64,000 nt of DNA. Source: Rickettsiales bacterium. GTDB lineage: Bacteria; Pseudomonadota; Alphaproteobacteria; Rickettsiales; UBA1997. The notes beneath the pieces are model-generated. The model ran no database searches and had not been told where the DNA came from. It was given only the letters and a program-made list of their open reading frames with translations. The position numbers were made by a program, and so were the translations under genes. The stretch is from positions 1-64,000 of the forward strand of contig JAGNLL010000005.1 of NCBI GenBank assembly GCA_017999675.1. The letters are read 5' to 3'. Shown one piece after another: positions 42,641 through 52,103 of the stretch (within the stretch, counting starts at the first letter, position 1; each line of letters begins with the position of its first letter).

Positions 42641-45600
42641 TTAATAACTATAGTAACAAGTTTTATAATCTCCGGGAGGGTTGTTAGTTTCTGATGGGCT
42701 CGGTCTAGTTAAAGAACAATTCTGGTATTGCTCTGGGATGAAGGCTCCATCAACGCATTTCATGGTTAAATAGCCAAGAGTGTTGGTGTGAGAATCGTTT
42801 CCAACGCGTCTAAAGAAGTGTAATCCAATGCAGGTGTTGTGGGCTGTGTTATTAAATACTCCGGAGGAGCATTTGTTGACGGTTCCGCCTAAATTATCAA
42901 ATCCGGTGGAAATCCAGTTTTTAATGTTAGTAGCGTAGCTTCTTTCTCCAGCATTTTCTTGACCAGAGCTCCAGAAGGTCACTGAAGTTGATCCAGATGA
43001 AACCAAGCTGTGATCAAAGCTAGCTTCATCATTACCGCTGCCAATATTTGATGAAGGGGCTATGGTTGTGGAAGATGAACTGCATCCAAAGCAAGATGTG
43101 CAGTTATTTGAAATATTGCCAAATAATCCATTGGTTTGACAGGTGACTATTGGTGTTGCACCCCTATCGCTATTGGTTCTGCCGCAGCTATTGTCAGATG
43201 TGTCATCATCATTGTCGTCTGCTTTGCCATAGCCGTCAGCGCATTCACCTAAGTTTAAGGTTCCGTTAACTGGAGTAAATTCTGGTGCCGCAGGTGTGCC
43301 AGTATATTTACTATTGCCAAAAAGGTCACCTACAGCAGGTGGTCTGCAATAAATTTTACAAGGCTCACCGTCTATTTTTTCAAAGTAAACCTCGTCAATA
43401 TTGTTGCCGCTTTTATAAACGCATTTGTAGCTGGAGATGTTTTGTGGTGTAGAGTCGCTGCCAGTTTTAAAATAATTGCCGTCGGTTCTGCACGAGTTTG
43501 TGGTAGCTAAAGTTGAGTCGTTAACATCGATGGTGCGAGAGTCCATCCTATTAACGCCATTGTGAGCGCTGCTGGTGTTGTAAATGGCGTTGCTGTCAGC
43601 AATCATGCCAACATTTGGGGCGCTGCCATTAGTGGCGCATTGTGGTATTGGATCTTCCCACTTTCCTCTAGTGGTTCCGTTATTGCCGTCGCCACAAAAT
43701 CTGGCCAAGACGAAAACTTTATTAGTTCTGTCTTTTGTAAAATCAGCGGCGTCTTCGCCGGTAAAGTTTGGAATATTTGCAACTGAAGTTTCAGGGCTGC
43801 CACTAGCTACAAAATACCAAGTGCCAAAGGTTGCGCCATCGGACCATTTAATAGTTTTTTTGCCATCAGTTGAATCATGTTGAGTGACACCAACGCCAAC
43901 TCGTGGGTCTTGGCTAGCACCAGGGCAGCCGGCAATGCAAGACGAGTTAGCGGCGGCCCAAGTGTTGGTGTCGGTTCCGTCGTAAGTTAGGGTGCGGCAG
44001 AGTTTTTTTGGATCACCAGGAATTCTCTCTGGCCGAGTTCCATCCAAAGAAACATCTAGTGGTATTGATGATTCGTAGTTTGCATTTCCTGCAATTGTAG
44101 TCACTCCAGAGATGTTGTAATTGGTAATGTTGCCGCGAGCTAAATCATAAGGAATGCCATATTTATTTTTGAGTGGCGGGTAAGGGTAGGGAACGTATCC
44201 GCTAAGGCAGCTTCCAAATACCCCTTCTTGCTCAGTTGCTGGTGGCGTAATGTTAGTTTCTGACCAAGTAGCATTGCCGTTATTTGAACCTAACGCAAGA
44301 TCTGTGGTAATGGCTTCGCAGCGAGTGGTACAAGGGTTAACAACGGGGCCCCAATTTCCTAAATAGTCGCACCTGCGAGTTGGCGGTGCACCTAAGTTGA
44401 AAAATCCAATGTTGTTATTGCAGGTGCCAATTGCCACGATGCCCGCTGAGGTGCTTCTTGAGGCGTTGGTTTGTGGAAATGTTGCGCCACCAGCGTCGTA
44501 CCATTTAATCCAGTCGTTAAGTGTGAAGTTTGCTGGATCTTCAGTTGGCGGAGTTATCGCTGGGCATTTTATTCTTTCGCAAGCGTTAGTGGGGTTTTGC
44601 CAGGTGCCAATTTGGTTGCATTTTCTAATAGGTGAATTGCCGCCGCTGTAGCCGCTAATTTGAGTTTCATAGGTGCGAATGGGAGTGCCTGCGATTGTTG
44701 AGTTGGCGCCAATTTTTTTAAAGCCTGGAATGCAGGCAAGGGCATTTACATCTTCAGGAAAATCGTTGGTTTTTAAGTATGACGGCCAAGTGGCAAAACC
44801 ATCTGACGATCCTTTAGCTTCACCAGTCTCACTTGAAGCATAGCCGCCTTGGTAGCTGGCGTTATCGGCCTCTGAATCTGCGCCAGTGGTTAGGCGCGCT
44901 TCGCAAGAGTAGCGAGAGCAAGCATTTTTTACGACACTGTCCCAAGAGGCGTTGCCATTTGTATTAACGCAGGTGCGTGTTGGTGCTGAGGCAATGCCGG
45001 TGGTTGGTGAAGTGGAGTTTTTCCAAAAGCCGCCGCAAAAGCCTTCAACATCAACAGAGCCAATTACACTAAGTGGAAATTCAGCGTGACTAGAGGCAGA
45101 TGCTTGGCTACGAGTTTGATGCGAAATATGTACTACGTCACTAATAGTGCCTTGACTAGCGCCATAAGATGTTTGGTTAAGTGAGGTGTAAACATATTCT
45201 GGATCTGAAGGTATTGTAGAAGTTGGGTTGTAGTCAATTGCAGGGCAGGTTTGTGGCATTGGCATGTCAACGCAAAGGCCGGCTTCGCGAGGGGTTTGGG
45301 TTCTAATTTCTTGTGTGGTTAAGTCGATTGCAGCTCCGTCAATTGCAACAGCGCAATTGCAATTTGGTGCTTTTCCGCCATCTGGGCAGGCGGTTGGTCC
45401 TTCGTGAGTAAGGCATTTTCCTTTGACACCTTGGGCGGAGGTTTTGTAGGCGATAACTTGCTTTAAATGCGAGTTGAAGCCATCGGCTTTGTCTCCCGAA
45501 ACAAAACAAATTTCATTGAACCATCCGTAGGCAGTTGGGCTTGCGGGCGCGTTGGTTGGGTTAGGATTAACTACGTCTCCCGTTGGTGCGGTGATTCCCT

Positions 45601-48600
45601 TTCTAGCATTGCACATTGGAAGCAAAATTTCATTGCAGCGCTTACGAACTGCTAAAAATGACTCAATGCCTTGTCCTGCAACTTTAGCGGCCTGAAGAGC
45701 AATTTCGTTTTGAATACATTCAACATTTAGCTGACTACATTCGTCGCGCTTGGCGCAAAGATTGTACATTTCTGGCGAAATAGTTGTTGGGTCAGTTGGG
45801 TCCACAACTGCTGAATTGCAGGTTGGAATGTCAGAATTGATATTTTCAAATTTTATTTCGGCGCTACACACATCGTCGCTTCCAGCTAGACAGTTATTGT
45901 CTATACCGTTGGCGCCGTAGCTTCCAAGAAAGCGCAGCACAATTTTTGAGCTGCTAAAAGTGCTACTTGGGTCAAGGTAAATAACTGTTTTTTGTTTGTT
46001 TATGGTGTCGTTTAGAGCGGGTAATTTTCTGTCAACGCAGCCAATTCTTTCGGGTCCTACTTCAACATTGGCGATATTCACAACTTTTCGATAGACGCAG
46101 AAAGTTGGTTTTTTAGAGCTTTCGTTAAATTCTTTGCGAGCAAAAACATCGACAGAATATTCAATTTCATTTACGGTTGTGGTGATTGTGTTTACTACCC
46201 TGCTGTCTCCATAGCCTGTCACTAACTCGGTGCCTAAGGCGCCTAAGCTTATCTCTTGCGTGGTGTTGCCAAAATTAACCTGAACTGCCGGATAGTTGAA
46301 GTCGGTGACACCAAATGCTTCGCCAAAATTTCGCGGTGCTGGAGTGCCAGAGCCAGCTTTTGCTAAAGCGTTTAAAATATAGATTGGCGGAGTGAAAAGT
46401 TTTGCAGAGTTGGTGATGTTTGCTAAGTTGTAAATTCTTGCGGGAGCTGTTCTTAGGGGAATGTAAATGCATTCTTGTTCGGCAAAAAATTGACCATTTT
46501 TATCGTAATATCCCGACAATTGTCCAGCTGGCTGGTTGTTTTGAATGTAGGGAATATTTCCCGAGGTGCCAAATTTTATTGTGCGCCACATTTCTGCTGA
46601 GGCCGGATTTGTGTAGTTGCTGTATCCAGAGCAATTGCCTGAACTATTTTTTGATCCATTAACGCAAGAGCCATCGGTAGATAATTTTTCAGAACCTTTT
46701 ATGAATAGGTCGAGGTCGTTAACGGTATCGTAAGCTGTTTGGCCTCTTACATCAAGAAAGCTGCAAATTTTTCTGGCGCCATATCTTTGAATTCTAACGC
46801 GAAGGCCTTCGGTATCGAGTCCGGGTTTAACGTCGAAGGTTCCCATGCATTTTTTACTGAGATTGCCTTCAGCAATGGCGCTGCGCATTTCGCATTCAGT
46901 TGGGTTAGAATCGGCGACTTCTAATTCTACGCAGCGGTCTTGGCCGCAATTTTGAGAATCGCACACGCCAAAAAGGCAGTTAATGGCGCATTGTCTTGAG
47001 CCGCAGGTTTCTGAAGTGCCATCATCTGGACGTAGCGAGCTTCTAAAGCGCAAACAAACATTTAATTTGTGAGTGCCGTCACCCTCGGTGAAGTTGGTTT
47101 GAACATAGCCTTTGTGAAAAGCGGTGTGATCAGCAACTTTGGCATAAAGCTGCGAAAGATTGCCGTCGCCAAAGCACAGATAATTGTAGCCAGTGCCACG
47201 ATCACCAGAATTAGGCACGTTGCAGGCTCTAGGAGATCTCGTTTCGTCAGGAAGAAGTGAGCTGTGAAACCATCCTATAGGTATCACAATGTCTGGCACT
47301 GGTGCTGGCATTGGAATTCTTATGGTCATGTCCAATCCCCACTGGCCATCTTCAGAAGTCGAGCCTCGGCCGTCATCAAAGTTATCTGGTCTATTTTCCA
47401 TCTGGCTTTTGGTGTAACAAAGTTCGCCATTTGGATATCCGCCATTCATGTCTTCCATTATTCTAATTGAGCCTTGAATTCTCGTGGCTTTTTTTAATGG
47501 CTTGGGGCGGTAAAATTCTGAGTTTACGATATCGTTAGTTGAGCCAATTTGGCCGTCTGGTGACTGAAAGCATTCTGGCTTTGAATCGTTGACAGATTCG
47601 TTACAGTCAATGGTTTGAAAGCATAGATTATTTGAGCATGTAGCGCCAGTTCCGGTGCTATCGCAAGAGCTATTTCTAAAAATATCTTTTGAACTGTCTC
47701 CAGTTACACTGCCACTTCCATCAACGCAGCGAAATTGTTTGGTGATGATTGGTCTGCAATAAATTGGAGAGCAGTAAGACGACGAGCTTAATTCTGCTTC
47801 GTTATTGATCGATGTTTTGTAATTAGCGACATAAGTGTCGTCAGCTGGGGTGGAAGGGTCTTTGTCGCGATCTGTGACGTTTAAGGTATCGTCATTGTCG
47901 TAGGCATCAATCAGCCCATCATTATTTACATCTAAAGGTGAGGTGTAGTTTGAGCAGGGAGCTGGGCAATTATGAACCTTGCACATGTGGCCCTTCGTAA
48001 CGTAAAGCAGCTGATCCTTGTTGAATTCGTAACACTTAAGGGTTTTGCCGTTAATGTCGTTGTTGCCATCACAATATTTGCCAGCCGTTCTATGAAGAAC
48101 CTCAACATCATTGTAAATTTTCCCCGCAACATCAATTAACTCATCTTTGGTTAGTAAATTGCAGGGCATCAAAGAGCAGTTGGCTGTGTCGCCATTTGAA
48201 ACCGGAACATCTCCCTTTGCCAATTGGTGGCATTTTCTATCAACGCAGTTGATGTTTGGTTGGGCGCTAATGCCGGAGGCAATAACATCTGCTTCTAAAG
48301 CATCGCAAAATCTAATACAGTCGCGGTTGTGAATGGCGTAATCAACGCTTCTAGTACCTGTGCCACTAAAGCTGCCATCGCAAAGTGGAGCGCAATTTTT
48401 TCCAGGAAGGTCCGCAGATGTTGGAGTTGTGGGGCATAATGGTAAGTCGCTCAAATTAGAGCAGGTGACGCGACGAGTGCCGGTTGATAAAATGTTTGAC
48501 GGGTCAATCGAGTAGCTTGTGGCCGGAATTTCGCGACACAATGGCAAAACTTTAGAGCCGTTTCGATCCATGGCGCTAAATAAGCAGTTAGAGCCGGGTT

Positions 48601-48775
48601 GAGCAACTACACCTGTAGCTAGTAGGGCACAATCATCGTTTGTTGTTGTAGAAGAAAGGTCGGATGGAGAATAAAAAACTGCTGCAATTCCCAAAGTCAA
48701 AGCGCAAAAAACAGCCAAGCATTTTGCAGCTTTTTTTGGCTCTTTTACGTTTTTAAGATTGGGGAGAAATTTCAT
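42641..48775 (-). CDS. Giant Cys-rich exported protein with sushi-like repeats
   Basis: About 2044 residues from ATG 48775 (MKFLPNLKNVKEPKKAAKCL). The frame runs back to 48877, but that start is deep in murD. A hydrophobic helix (about 19-36) is a signal peptide or anchor. The N-terminal 300 residues hold short Cys-rich modules (pattern CxxL...GxxxC...C), then a calcium-site-like DVNNDGLIDAYDND. The middle is beta-rich. The last third (about 43100-45000) has repeats of the type C...PxRxC...GxW...C (RKCNQIGTWQNPTNAC; RRCDYLGNWGPVVNPC), resembling sushi/CCP modules. I count roughly 90 cysteines. Surface adhesion or pilus-tip function is possible; no family is recognised. Confidence 0.7.
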   Translation of the reverse strand: MKFLPNLKNVKEPKKAAKCLAVFCALTLGIAAVFYSPSDLSSTTTNDDCALLATGVVAQPGSNCLFSAMDRNGSKVLPLCREIPATSYSIDPSNILSTGTRRVTCSNLSDLPLCPTTPTSADLPGKNCAPLCDGSFSGTGTRSVDYAIHNRDCIRFCDALEADVIASGISAQPNINCVDRKCHQLAKGDVPVSNGDTANCSLMPCNLLTKDELIDVAGKIYNDVEVLHRTAGKYCDGNNDINGKTLKCYEFNKDQLLYVTKGHMCKVHNCPAPCSNYTSPLDVNNDGLIDAYDNDDTLNVTDRDKDPSTPADDTYVANYKTSINNEAELSSSSYCSPIYCRPIITKQFRCVDGSGSVTGDSSKDIFRNSSCDSTGTGATCSNNLCFQTIDCNESVNDSKPECFQSPDGQIGSTNDIVNSEFYRPKPLKKATRIQGSIRIMEDMNGGYPNGELCYTKSQMENRPDNFDDGRGSTSEDGQWGLDMTIRIPMPAPVPDIVIPIGWFHSSLLPDETRSPRACNVPNSGDRGTGYNYLCFGDGNLSQLYAKVADHTAFHKGYVQTNFTEGDGTHKLNVCLRFRSSLRPDDGTSETCGSRQCAINCLFGVCDSQNCGQDRCVELEVADSNPTECEMRSAIAEGNLSKKCMGTFDVKPGLDTEGLRVRIQRYGARKICSFLDVRGQTAYDTVNDLDLFIKGSEKLSTDGSCVNGSKNSSGNCSGYSNYTNPASAEMWRTIKFGTSGNIPYIQNNQPAGQLSGYYDKNGQFFAEQECIYIPLRTAPARIYNLANITNSAKLFTPPIYILNALAKAGSGTPAPRNFGEAFGVTDFNYPAVQVNFGNTTQEISLGALGTELVTGYGDSRVVNTITTTVNEIEYSVDVFARKEFNESSKKPTFCVYRKVVNIANVEVGPERIGCVDRKLPALNDTINKQKTVIYLDPSSTFSSSKIVLRFLGSYGANGIDNNCLAGSDDVCSAEIKFENINSDIPTCNSAVVDPTDPTTISPEMYNLCAKRDECSQLNVECIQNEIALQAAKVAGQGIESFLAVRKRCNEILLPMCNARKGITAPTGDVVNPNPTNAPASPTAYGWFNEICFVSGDKADGFNSHLKQVIAYKTSAQGVKGKCLTHEGPTACPDGGKAPNCNCAVAIDGAAIDLTTQEIRTQTPREAGLCVDMPMPQTCPAIDYNPTSTIPSDPEYVYTSLNQTSYGASQGTISDVVHISHQTRSQASASSHAEFPLSVIGSVDVEGFCGGFWKNSTSPTTGIASAPTRTCVNTNGNASWDSVVKNACSRYSCEARLTTGADSEADNASYQGGYASSETGEAKGSSDGFATWPSYLKTNDFPEDVNALACIPGFKKIGANSTIAGTPIRTYETQISGYSGGNSPIRKCNQIGTWQNPTNACERIKCPAITPPTEDPANFTLNDWIKWYDAGGATFPQTNASRSTSAGIVAIGTCNNNIGFFNLGAPPTRRCDYLGNWGPVVNPCTTRCEAITTDLALGSNNGNATWSETNITPPATEQEGVFGSCLSGYVPYPYPPLKNKYGIPYDLARGNITNYNISGVTTIAGNANYESSIPLDVSLDGTRPERIPGDPKKLCRTLTYDGTDTNTWAAANSSCIAGCPGASQDPRVGVGVTQHDSTDGKKTIKWSDGATFGTWYFVASGSPETSVANIPNFTGEDAADFTKDRTNKVFVLARFCGDGNNGTTRGKWEDPIPQCATNGSAPNVGMIADSNAIYNTSSAHNGVNRMDSRTIDVNDSTLATTNSCRTDGNYFKTGSDSTPQNISSYKCVYKSGNNIDEVYFEKIDGEPCKIYCRPPAVGDLFGNSKYTGTPAAPEFTPVNGTLNLGECADGYGKADDNDDDTSDNSCGRTNSDRGATPIVTCQTNGLFGNISNNCTSCFGCSSSSTTIAPSSNIGSGNDEASFDHSLVSSGSTSVTFWSSGQENAGERSYATNIKNWISTGFDNLGGTVNKCSSGVFNNTAHNTCIGLHFFRRVGNDSHTNTLGYLTMKCVDGAFIPEQYQNCSLTRPSPSETNNPPGDYKTCYYSY

Positions 48776-50120
48776 CAAATAGCTTGCAAAAGTAGTCGCC
48801 GCGCTGCTCAAAATTTTTCCATTGATCAAACGAGGCGCAAGCCGGCGAAAGTAAAATGTTCTTGCCAGATAAGCCAATATTTTTTGCGTCTAAAAATGCC
48901 TTTTTAAAGGCTGTTTCCAAATCGCCGCATTTTTCAAAAGGCACTGAATTTTCTGCTAAAGTTTTGGCAAATTCTTCACTGGCTTTTCCGATTAAATAGG
49001 CTTTGTGAATTTTTTTAAAAAACGGCGCCAAGCTAGAAATTCCTCCGTCTTTGGCCACGCCGCCCAAAATCCAAAAAATATTGTCGTAGGCTTTAAGGGC
49101 GTTCTCAGTTGATTCGGCGTTGGTGGCTTTGCTGTCATTGATAAATTTTATGCCGCCAACTTCGCCAAGCAGTTGCATGCGGTGACGTAGGCCGGTGAAT
49201 TTTTTTATTGCGGCGATAATTTTTTCTTCGTTTGAAAGTGTTTGGCAGTAAGCAATTGCAAAGGCAAAAGCCATGTTTTGGTCGTTATGTTCGCCGCGTA
49301 AAAAATCTGATTTTAATTCTAAATACGAATTAGCGCCGCCAATTTTATTAACCAAAATTCCGTTAAAAAGCGCCACGCCATTTTCTTGAATTTGTTTGGT
49401 TGAAATTGGCACCAAAGTGGCGTGAAAGTTTTGATCGTTTTTTAGCTCGTCAAAAACTTGTTTTGAGTTGGCGTTGTCCACGTCAATCAAAGCAAAATCA
49501 CCTTCAACCTGATTTCTAAAAATTCTTTTTTTGGTTTTAATGTAGCCTTCAAGCGAGCCGTGGCGGTCAATGTGGTCGGGTGTAATGTTTAAAAGTGCAG
49601 CAATTTTAAAGTGAGTTTGGTCAAGCAGATCAAGTTGGTAAGAAGATGTTTCAAAAATGTAGGAAAAATTATTTTGGTTTTGCGGCAAATCAAAACAAGG
49701 CACGCCGATATTGCCGCCAATTGCTGAAGGAATTTTTAATTCGTTAAAAACAAAACCGCTAAGTGCCGTGGTTGTTGATTTTCCGTTGGTTCCGGTAATT
49801 GCGATAAAGTTGTTTTGCGAGTTGTTTCGATAAAAAATTTCAATGTCGCACGCAAGAACAGCGCCAGTTTTTTTAACAATTTCTAAAATTTTGTGAGGCT
49901 TTGGAAAATAAAGCGGAATGCCGGGAGAGAAGCTGATTGTCGTGTTTGCGTCGTAAGAAATTTGGTCGGGGTTTTGAAAATTTATTTCCAAAAATTTTTG
50001 CTTAGCGTCTAAAATTGCTTTTTCATTGTCGTCGGTTGCAACTACCTCAAAACCTTGTGCTGCCAAAAATTTTGCTGTGGCAATTCCCGAAATTCCAAGG
50101 CCGTAAACGACATATTTCAT
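48753..50120 (-). CDS. murD: UDP-MurNAc-L-Ala:D-Glu ligase MurD
   Basis: ATP-dependent ligase adding D-glutamate in peptidoglycan precursor synthesis, 455 residues. It shows the N-terminal nucleotide fold YGLGISGIATAKFLAAQG, ATP loop ITGTNGKSTTTALSG, TSSYQLDLL, LNITPDHIDRHGSLEGYIKTK, FINDSKATNAEST and the C-terminal LSPACASFDQWKNFEQRGDYF. Its stop overlaps the start of the giant gene by 23 bases, and its ATG touches the rpe stop. Other mur genes are not in the window. Confidence 0.96.
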   Translation of the reverse strand: MKYVVYGLGISGIATAKFLAAQGFEVVATDDNEKAILDAKQKFLEINFQNPDQISYDANTTISFSPGIPLYFPKPHKILEIVKKTGAVLACDIEIFYRNNSQNNFIAITGTNGKSTTTALSGFVFNELKIPSAIGGNIGVPCFDLPQNQNNFSYIFETSSYQLDLLDQTHFKIAALLNITPDHIDRHGSLEGYIKTKKRIFRNQVEGDFALIDVDNANSKQVFDELKNDQNFHATLVPISTKQIQENGVALFNGILVNKIGGANSYLELKSDFLRGEHNDQNMAFAFAIAYCQTLSNEEKIIAAIKKFTGLRHRMQLLGEVGGIKFINDSKATNAESTENALKAYDNIFWILGGVAKDGGISSLAPFFKKIHKAYLIGKASEEFAKTLAENSVPFEKCGDLETAFKKAFLDAKNIGLSGKNILLSPACASFDQWKNFEQRGDYFCKLFDEISPQS

Positions 50121-50765
50121 CTAAGAGCGAAGTTTTGAGATTGCGTCGGAGTAATTTTTTGATCCAAAAATGTAAGAGCCAGAAACCAAAACATCAGCAC
50201 CGGCCGAAGTGGCAAGTTTAAAGGTTTCGGCATTGATGCCGCCGTCAACTTCAAGCTCAATTTTTTTGCCGGTTTTTTCAATTTTTTTGCGCAGGTTTTC
50301 AATTTTTCTTAGCTGTGAAGAAAGAAATTTCTGTCCGCCAAATCCGGGATTAACCGTCATTACCAAAATCAAATCGAGCTTTTCTAAAACGTAATCAAGC
50401 GCGTCTTCGTGGGTTGAAGGCACAATTGAAACACCAGCTTTTTTGCCGAAAGATTTTATTAAATCCACCGAGCGATCCAAGTGAATTGATGCTTCAGCGT
50501 GAATTGTGATAATGTCCGATCCCGCGTCAGCAAAGGCTTTAACGTGATTGTCGGGGTTGTTAATCATCAAGTGAACGTCAAAGGGCAGGGCGGTGTTTTT
50601 GCGTAAATTTTTTACCACTTCATTGCCAATGGTAATGTTGGGAACAAAGCTGCCATCCATTACGTCGATGTGAATGTAGTCGGCACCGGCTTTTTCAATT
50701 GCGACAATTTCTTCGCCAAGTTTTGAAAAATCGGCGGATAGAATGGAGGGAGAAATTTTGATCAT
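50121..50765 (-). CDS. rpe: Ribulose-phosphate 3-epimerase
   Basis: TIM-barrel epimerase of the pentose phosphate pathway, 214 residues. Motifs: ISPSILSADFSKLGEE, HIDVMDGSFVPNITIG with metal-binding His and Asp, DVHLMI, VMTVNPGFGGQKFL and LEVDGGINAETF, ending GSYIFGSKNYSDAISKLR. It is followed without gap by murD, and preceded by the DUF2155 gene with seven bases between. Confidence 0.96.
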   Translation of the reverse strand: MIKISPSILSADFSKLGEEIVAIEKAGADYIHIDVMDGSFVPNITIGNEVVKNLRKNTALPFDVHLMINNPDNHVKAFADAGSDIITIHAEASIHLDRSVDLIKSFGKKAGVSIVPSTHEDALDYVLEKLDLILVMTVNPGFGGQKFLSSQLRKIENLRKKIEKTGKKIELEVDGGINAETFKLATSAGADVLVSGSYIFGSKNYSDAISKLRS

Positions 50766-50772
50766 TTTTGCC

Positions 50773-51213
50773 TTATTTATTTTTGCAGCTCAGTGCAATC
50801 AAATCGTAAATCGGATGTTCCAAGCCTGAAACCGAAGGGCTTGAGGCAAACATCCAGCCGTAAAAAATTCTCTTTTCGGGTTCGTTATTTTTGCTTTCTA
50901 AAACTTCTAACAAAATTTTGCTTTCAGGTTTTTGGTCTAAAGGTGCTTGCAAGCATTTGTGGGCAATAACCGAAATTTGTCCGAAGCGAATTTTGTCTTC
51001 GATTTTCATTTCTAAAATAGAAGTTTTGGCGGTGGTTTTATTTAAACCCTGCACAACTGCTACGTTAAAAACCCTTGAGGCATCTGCTTTAGCAGCGGTT
51101 AATTCACCGCCGGTTTCTTCGGGTGGTAAAATTTTTGCAGCTTCTTGCGCAAGAGCCGCAGAAGAAATAAACGCGGCAAAAATCAGGCTAAAAACAAATT
51201 TATTTTTCTTCAT
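50773..51213 (-). CDS. DUF2155 exported protein
   Basis: A 146-residue exported protein from ATG 51213 (an upstream ATG at 51270 lies in mlaD and is rejected). The signal peptide ends AALAQE. The mature domain matches DUF2155: VAVVQGLNKTTAKTSILEMK, FGQISVIAHKCLQAP, and RIFYGWMFASSPSVSGLEHPIYDLIALSC. The family is specific to alphaproteobacteria and has no known function. It starts within the 3' end of mlaD (14-base overlap), with AAAGGTG upstream of the ATG as a plausible ribosome site. Confidence 0.88.
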   Translation of the reverse strand: MKKNKFVFSLIFAAFISSAALAQEAAKILPPEETGGELTAAKADASRVFNVAVVQGLNKTTAKTSILEMKIEDKIRFGQISVIAHKCLQAPLDQKPESKILLEVLESKNNEPEKRIFYGWMFASSPSVSGLEHPIYDLIALSCKNK

Positions 51214-51676
51214 TTTTTTCACCTTTCTTTTCGTTAGAATTAAAGATGAATTTGCCCAAAAGTTCTTCAAAATTTACGGTTGATTGGGTGAATTGAATTT
51301 CGTCACCGTCTTTTAAATTTTCTTCATCGCCACCGGGAGTGACGGCCAAATATTTTGAACCCAAAAGCCCTTCTGAAGCAATTTTTACCGAGCTGTCCAA
51401 AGGCAATTTAATGTTGTTTGGAATGTTTAATTGTAGTGCGGCGCGAAAAGTTTTTTCGTCTAAAATTTGGCTTTCCACCGTGCCAATTTTTACGCCAGAA
51501 ATTTTTACGTCACTGCCATTTGCAATGCCGTCGGCATTGTCGAATTTAGCAATTAAACGGTAGCCAGAAGAGGTTTTGGTTTGGCTACTATTAAATGACG
51601 TAAAAAAGAAAATCGCGGCCCAAAGTAAAACAAAAGTACCAACGATAATTTCGAAATAATTATTTGTTTTGTTCAT
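51200..51676 (-). CDS. mlaD: MCE-domain lipid transport protein MlaD
   Basis: Periplasmic lipid-binding ring subunit of the Mla phospholipid transporter, anchored in the inner membrane. The 158 residues have one N-terminal helix (IIVGTFVLLWAAIFFFTSF) and the MCE domain RLIAKFDNADGIANGSDVKISGVKIGTVESQILD through SEGLLGSKYLAVTPGGDEENLKDGDEIQFTQS. The MlaE and MlaF partners are not nearby. It lies between ndufA12 and the DUF2155 gene, an arrangement common in alphaproteobacteria. Confidence 0.9.
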   Translation of the reverse strand: MNKTNNYFEIIVGTFVLLWAAIFFFTSFNSSQTKTSSGYRLIAKFDNADGIANGSDVKISGVKIGTVESQILDEKTFRAALQLNIPNNIKLPLDSSVKIASEGLLGSKYLAVTPGGDEENLKDGDEIQFTQSTVNFEELLGKFIFNSNEKKGEKNEEK

Positions 51677-51680
51677 GATT

Positions 51681-52007
51681 TTAGTTGTTTGGTTTCCATG
51701 CCTCGTAGCCGGCATTGGTATTTTTAACTGTAGAATTTTTTGGCGAGTGAGCGTGCTTAGTGCCAGTTAAATTTGGCAGGTGAATTTTTTGCCAAGAAAA
51801 GTGGTGAGTGTTGATGTTAACCGGTAAAATATTGGTGGTGTAGTGCATCCATCCGTGCCATTCAGCAGGAATTTTTGACGCCTCGACAATGCCTTTGTAA
51901 ACGACAAATCTTTTGCCGTTTTTATGTAAAAAATATTCATTGCCAAACACGTCGGCACCAACTTTTTGGCAAGAGAATCTGATGAAGAATTTGTTGAGAA
52001 AGTTCAT
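51681..52007 (-). CDS. NDUFA12-like complex I accessory subunit
   Basis: A 108-residue protein of the NADH:ubiquinone oxidoreductase 17.2 kDa subunit family. Its diagnostic parts are KVGADVFGNEYFLHKNGKRFVVYKGIVEASKIPAEWHGWMHYTTN and the later Trp-rich SWQKIHLPNLTGTKHAH, ending YEAWKPN. This accessory subunit of complex I is shared by mitochondria and alphaproteobacteria and is a good lineage marker. ATG 52007 is chosen over 52049 because family members begin close to this point. mlaD starts five bases downstream. Confidence 0.92.
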   Translation of the reverse strand: MNFLNKFFIRFSCQKVGADVFGNEYFLHKNGKRFVVYKGIVEASKIPAEWHGWMHYTTNILPVNINTHHFSWQKIHLPNLTGTKHAHSPKNSTVKNTNAGYEAWKPNN

Positions 52008-52103
52008 GTGAATTGATGTAAGTGGGGAGGAATTTGAAGTGCGGCGCAACTTAAAAAACGAGTTTGAAAAATCAAAGTGAAATCACACTAAAAGAAATTC
52101 GAT

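Noticed and set aside
48776..48877. Extension of the giant gene to an ATG at 48877
   Set aside because: The extra 34 residues come from inside murD and lack export features. The ATG at 48775 leads directly into a basic tail and hydrophobic helix and leaves only a 23-base overlap.
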